Of a stretch of 64,000 nucleotides of DNA, positions 59,801 to 64,000 are shown piece by piece. A model generated the notes under the pieces. It had not been told where the DNA came from. It saw only the letters and a program-made list of their open reading frames with translations, and did no database searches. How positions within the stretch are numbered: position 1 is the stretch's first letter; every line of letters starts with the position of its first letter. The stretch is from NCBI RefSeq assembly GCF_033118175.1, contig NC_083698.1:71083001-71147000 (forward strand), read 5' to 3'. The translations under genes were made by a program, and so were the position numbers. Source of the stretch: Dama dama (taxonomy: Eukaryota; Chordata; Mammalia; Artiodactyla; Cervidae).

Positions 59801-59870
59801 GTTTGACAGAAAACAACAAAATTCTATAAAGCAATTATCCTTCAATTAAATAATAAATTTTAAAAAGATG
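56816..59870 (+). mobile_element. L1 copy 2, sense, ORF2 to 3' end
   Basis: Restarts at an earlier ORF2 position than copy 1 ends (gaaccaggaagaaatagaag), proceeds through tttgcagatgacatgatact near 57625, the ORF2 end (ACTTATGGAAG-type text near 59150) and the 3' UTR G-rich tract (about 59735-59765), to an A-rich end. Stops throughout. Interrupted by a Bov-B fragment at 58436-58622. Confidence 0.88.
58436..58622 (-). mobile_element. Bov-B 3' fragment in L1 copy 2, antisense
   Basis: Reversed Bov-B tail, then gtccatcaccaactcccgga to ttcaatctttcccagcatca. An aaaact motif on both sides is consistent with a short target duplication. Confidence 0.88.
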
Positions 59871-59887
59871 TACATATATATACAATG

Positions 59888-60100
59888 GAATGGGGCCTCC
59901 CTCATAGCTCAGTCAGAAAAGAATCTGCCTGCAACTCAGGAGATCCAGGTTTAATTCCTGGGTTGGAAAGATGCCCTGGAGAAGGAAATGGCAAACTCAC
60001 TCCAGTATTTTTGCCTGGAGAATCCTATGGACAGAAAAGTCTGACAGGTTACAATCCATGGGGTCACAAGAGTCGGACACGACTTAGCAACTAAACCATC
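59888..60100 (+). mobile_element. Bov-tA SINE, sense
   Basis: From tggggcctccctcatagctc to tcggacacgacttagcaact. It sits between L1 copy 2 and a third L1 3' end. Confidence 0.92.
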
Positions 60101-60575
60101 GCCACCCTGATGGAATATTACACAGTCATAAAAAAGAGCAAAGCAATGCTATTTGCAGCAACATGGGTGGACCCAGAGATTGTCACACTGAGTGAAGTCA
60201 GACTCAGAAGGAGAAGATGATATCACTTATATATGGAACTGAAAAAAGGGTACAGATGAACTTACTTACACAACAGAAGTAGAGTCACATATATAAAAAA
60301 CAAATTTATTGTTACCAGGGCATAAGGGGGGAGGAATAAATTGGGGGCTTGGAATGGACATATACATACTACTATATAAAAAATAGATGACTAATAAGAA
60401 CCTACTGTACAGGGAACACTACCCAATACTCTGTAATGGACTATATGAGAATATAATCTTTAAAAAGACTAGATATATATGTATGATGTATAACTGATTC
60501 ACTTTGCTCTACACCTGAAACTAACACAGCACTGTAAATCAACTATGCACCAGTAAAACTAAAAAAGAGAGAAGC
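60101..60575 (+). mobile_element. L1 3' end, third copy, older
   Basis: Reads gagtgaagtcagactcagaa, ttgttaccagggcataaggg, and ctgtaaatcaactatgcacc at its 3' end. A different, older L1 type than copies 1 and 2. Confidence 0.8.
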
Positions 60576-60839
60576 AGTCAGTCATTATGTATCTCCTGAT
60601 GGAGAAGACTTGTCACCCAAGAGGTAACCTACCCCAAACCATCTGGTCTTGCTGTGATCCAGATTTTGTGCCAACTTTCAGTTTGCAGTGAGAGTACACT
60701 CAATAGGTTCCCACAGGAAAAAATTTACAGCACAAAGAACCCATTTTCTCAACAAATAAATTGCAAAGAAACCTAATAGAGATGTAGATGCTACCTATGA
60801 AGGTAAGAGACATGAGAAGAAAATAGTTAATGTAATTGA

Positions 60840-61190
60840 CATATTCACAAAAAAATCACATGATCATCTCAATAGATTTTAAAAAATTATTTGACAAAAT
60901 TCAACATTTATTCATGGAAAAAAAACAACCAAAAACCACCTCTCAGCAAACTAGTAATAGAAGTGAGTTTCCCTAAACTATTGGGTATTTATAAAAACTC
61001 CACACCTAACCTCACACTTACTGTGAGACAGAGTGCTTTTTAAGATCAGAAACAAGGCAAGGAGCTCCTCTCACCACTCCTACTAAATTAAACATCATAT
61101 TGGCAGTCCCAGTCTGTGCAATAGGCAAGAAAGAGAAATTAAAAGCCTAGATATTTGAAAGGAAAAGACATAAAATTCGTTGGCAGATGA
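60840..61190 (+). mobile_element. L1 ORF2 fragment, old
   Basis: Reads catgatcatctcaatagatt, tttgacaaaattcaacattt, and aagatcagaaacaaggcaag, ending ttggcagatga where the next LTR begins. Confidence 0.75.
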
Positions 61191-61560
61191 TGTTACCGAA
61201 TGCAAGTTTAGTGTGCTTGACAGTGAGGCCAAACAAACCAAAACGTGGGAGTTTAGAACAGAGAAAGGTTTATGGCTGTGCTGAGTAAGGAGAACAGTTG
61301 GCTAAAGCCCCACAAACCCAGAACTCCTTGAAGGTTTTTATTGAAGTATTTTTAAAGCCCAGGTGAGGGAGGGGACTTTTTGCAAGGTTGAGACCTGAGA
61401 AAACTCTTTTCACATAATGAAATATGGAGAAGACTGTGAAATTAACTTGGAGCATAGTTTCCCCCACTGTTAACAGGGAGGCCTGCATTTGCAGTCCTTG
61501 GTTGTGTCCATAGCACCTTGTTTTAATAAATAGGGAAACAATGGTATTTCAAGGCACTTA
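61191..61560 (-). mobile_element. ERV LTR-like element, antisense, 3' end clear
   Basis: Minus-strand 3' end reads cattcggtaaca (61191), preceded by a U5-like part and an AATAAA box (near 61336-61341). It breaks an L1 in the ORF2 active-site region. The U3 boundary is uncertain, and no target duplication was found. Confidence 0.5.
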
Positions 61561-62199
61561 AAAGTTTTGGAGCTGAAATGCTACACCAAAATAGGATATT
61601 GCAGTTTGTATTTGCTAAAGATACCTAAATTCTTCAATGAAAGGACTTTGTTGCAATCCACAATCAATGGCATCCAATTTCCAGCAGTTGTAATACCCTC
61701 TGCAGTTCTCCACCATTTCTCTATAGTGTTCATTTGTTTCTTACTACCTTTAGAAGTCGTAAACATGGAAGAACAGAAAAATACAAAGCAGAAAACTTTC
61801 GACAATATTACCACCCAAGGCAACTACATTTTATTGTGTCTTATATCTTCTGCATGTTTTGAAGTTTCTGAAATTGGGATGCAAGTTATAATCAATGTGT
61901 ACATTTAATTTGGTATTCCTTTTTCTTGAAAGTTGTTGTTAAATCAGGGCTCAAACTTTATTTTCACCTGCCAAAAATATTCGTTTTAAAGTTATTTCAA
62001 ATAATTTGGCTTTGAGTTCCGAAGTGCATGATACGAATTCATATTGATTCTTACTATGGTTTCAGTAGCAGGAAATAAAATGATGTGTTTCAAGTTTTAC
62101 TTTCTCTGGAGAATATTTGAAACCACTTTCCTGCAACTTTTCTAAGAATACATTGCCTTTGACTAATTAATTTTTTTTTAGTCTTTTAAAAGCAAGGTA
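61561..62199. other. Unassigned AT-rich stretch
   Basis: A 113-codon frame at 61567-61908 has no family features. Nothing else recognised. Confidence 0.4.
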
Positions 62200-62555
62200 G
62201 TTTTTTTTTTAATGTATTTTATTTATTTATTTTTGGTTGCTCTGGGCCTTCTTTGCTGTATGGGCTTTCTCTAGTTACAGCGAGTGGGGGCTTTTCCTCG
62301 TTGTGGTGTTCCCGCTTTTCATCTCAGTGGCTTCTCTGGTTGTGGAGCACAGGTTGTATGCTAAGGGCTTCGGTTGTTGCCCCTCGCAGGCTCAGGAGTG
62401 TGGTTCGCGGGCTCTCGAGTGTGTGGGCTTCAGTAGCTGTGATCCATGGACTTAGTTGCTCCACAGCATGTGGAATCTTCCAGACCAGGGATCAAACCCA
62501 TGTTCCCTGCATAGGCAGGCAGGTTCTTATCTACTGTACCACCATGAAGGTCCTG
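62200..62555 (-). mobile_element. CHR-type SINE, long form, antisense
   Basis: Starts atttatttatttttggttgc, includes tctctagttacagcgagtgg and tagttgctccacagcatgtg, and ends accaccatgaaggtcctgac. Confidence 0.82.
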
Positions 62556-62639
62556 ACTAATTTAATTTGGAGTAAATTATTTTTAGGGTAGGTTGGTGGC
62601 CGGCAAACCTATTTAATATTTTCTATTATTTAAAAGGGG

Positions 62640-62850
62640 GAGCTTCCCAGGTGACTTCGTGAGTAAAGAATCTTCCTGCCAATGCAGGAGCCACAGGAGA
62701 CGCAGGTTCAATCCCTAAGTTGGGAAGATCCCCTGCAGAAGGAAATGACAACCCACTCTAGTATTCTTGCTGGGATAGTCCCATGGACAGAGGAGCCTGG
62801 CAGTCCATGGGGTCGCAGAGTCAAACACTACTGAAGTGACTAAGGACAGA
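62640..62850 (+). mobile_element. Bov-tA SINE, sense
   Basis: From agcttcccaggtgacttcgt to ctactgaagtgactaaggac. Typical body with small deletions. Confidence 0.9.
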
Positions 62851-63139
62851 CATTATTTAAGGATATATTATTTTTATCTTCCACAGGAGAGAGCAATTGA
62901 TGCCTACCCAGGTAATGGAGAGTGAAGGTAAATTTAGGTCCCACTGGAAAGTAGGACCTGGATGTCTCAGTTCATGAGTTTGAACTCTTAATAACTCAGT
63001 AATACAGCTTTCTTACTGGCAAATATTCTAACGGTGAAATTAAGTGGTATTCTCGGTCTCTCTATTTGCAAAAACAGTGATTATTTCCGTTCATGACCTG
63101 CTTTTCAGCTCTCCTCCCTGTGCCGGCTCACGGTTTGTG

Positions 63140-63153
63140 CCGGCAGGTGGCGT
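63140..63153 (+). promoter_or_regulatory. CTCF-like motif
   Basis: ccggcaggtggcgt agrees with the CTCF core consensus (CCASYAGRKGGCRS) at 12 of 14 positions. The local sequence is GC-rich and not part of a recognised repeat. Confidence 0.45.
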
Positions 63154-63599
63154 TGTGTACAAAACAAAGTGACCACAGGGGCGATTCTCTCTCAACATGG
63201 AACCCGACCGTGAGAAATTTCTGGCTTTACTAGTTAATTTTTTACCTCACATTTCATAAGTCAGCATTACTTGCCATGTCTCTTATATGAATTTTTGTCT
63301 CTTGATACTCAAATCAGAAATATTACAACTGAGATAATATTTGTGTGATGTCTCATATGCAGAGCAGTTGTGCTTGGATTAATGGCTCACAGGCTGGCCC
63401 TGTTGGTTTGCATGTATCAGTGTTTCCTACAAACATGCAAAAACGCACTATCTCTGGACACTCTATGCCCCAAACAGGGATATCTATGAATCCTGGTTTG
63501 TAACAGGATATTCCATTGTCAGCTGACATACCCACAACTCCTTACCAAAGCTTAGCATTTGCCAGCATCCCACAGAGAAGAACTAAAGCTCAGTAGGGA

Positions 63600-63740
63600 A
63601 ATAGATTAAGTCGCATTCAGGAGCTGGGTTTCTAGCTCTCTTTCAGTCACCAGGTAACTTTGGGCAAGTCCTTTGACTCTGGACCTTCGTGTCTTGATGT
63701 ATAATGTGAGGCAGTTGGCCTGCTTCACTTCTTGTGTCTT
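63600..63740 (+). repeat. MIR SINE
   Basis: Has ggagctgggtttctagctct, caccaggtaactttgggcaa and gtcctttgactctggacctt, the core order of MIR. Confidence 0.65.
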
Positions 63741-64000
63741 AACAAAAAATTATCGTATTACTGGATTCTATCATATTTGAGTTTTATTTAAAGTCTTCCT
63801 GAACTGAATAAAGTTTTAATGGAATTCCAAGTAAAACAAAAATCACCAGATAAACCACTGATAGATAAAATAGTCGCTCTATCCACATGCAGTAAGAGGA
63901 AAATAACTGCTGATTTTTATCTTTTGCATTGTTTAGCTAGCTTTGGAGGCCTGTCCTATATAATTGTTCCCGTTAATACAGAATGGGAGCTTTCTTGGGT

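Noticed and set aside
1..64000. CRISPR arrays, operons, bacterial mobile elements
   Set aside because: No regularly spaced repeats or prokaryotic gene organisation; spliced genes and ruminant retroelements show nuclear mammalian DNA.

Overview
The window is a mammalian nuclear sequence from a ruminant, most likely a bovid. The evidence is its repeat content: Bov-B (RTE-type) LINEs, Bov-tA SINEs, cetartiodactyl CHR-type tRNA SINEs, ruminant-type L1 tails and several LTRs. Two intron-rich host genes on the + strand can be read exon by exon. Every exon boundary given has an AG acceptor, a GT donor and a matching phase.

Region 1 (1-22.2 kb) is the 3' part of GTPBP10, an Obg-family mitochondrial GTPase. 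Eight coding exons encode residues ~77-387, with G1, G3, G4 and G5 motifs intact. The first ~76 codons lie upstream of the window. Its introns carry an antisense, long Bov-B with two inverted SINEs nested in it, a mariner remnant, older L1s, and a sense Bov-B placed 30 bp after one donor site so that the exon frame runs uninterrupted into its reverse transcriptase.

Region 2 (22.2-33.5 kb) is intergenic and full of SINE, Bov-B, L1 and LTR fragments. Two LTRs in opposite orientation sit directly before the next gene.

Region 3 (33.5-47.9 kb) is the complete HUS1 gene. It has a CpG-rich promoter with two ETS-type sites and eight coding exons totalling 843 bp (280 codons plus stop), and encodes a subunit of the 9-1-1 DNA-damage clamp. 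In human GTPBP10 and HUS1 lie on different arms of chromosome 7, so their adjacency here marks a rearrangement relative to human.

Region 4 (48.5-50.3 kb) holds an unexpected relic on the - strand: a decayed, intronless ADAM metalloprotease-disintegrin pseudogene. Its prodomain has been interrupted by an inverted copy of ~120 bp of its own metalloprotease region, flanked by a 26-bp exact direct repeat.

Region 5 (50.3-64 kb) has no recognisable intact gene. It contains a 1.5-kb ERV LTR with a 6-bp target-site duplication, a compound array of L1 copies, another LTR, CHR and Bov-tA SINEs, and near the end a good CTCF-like motif and a MIR.

No bacterial features, CRISPR arrays, rRNA genes or intact tRNA genes were seen. 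Repeat boundaries are approximate unless a target-site duplication is stated.
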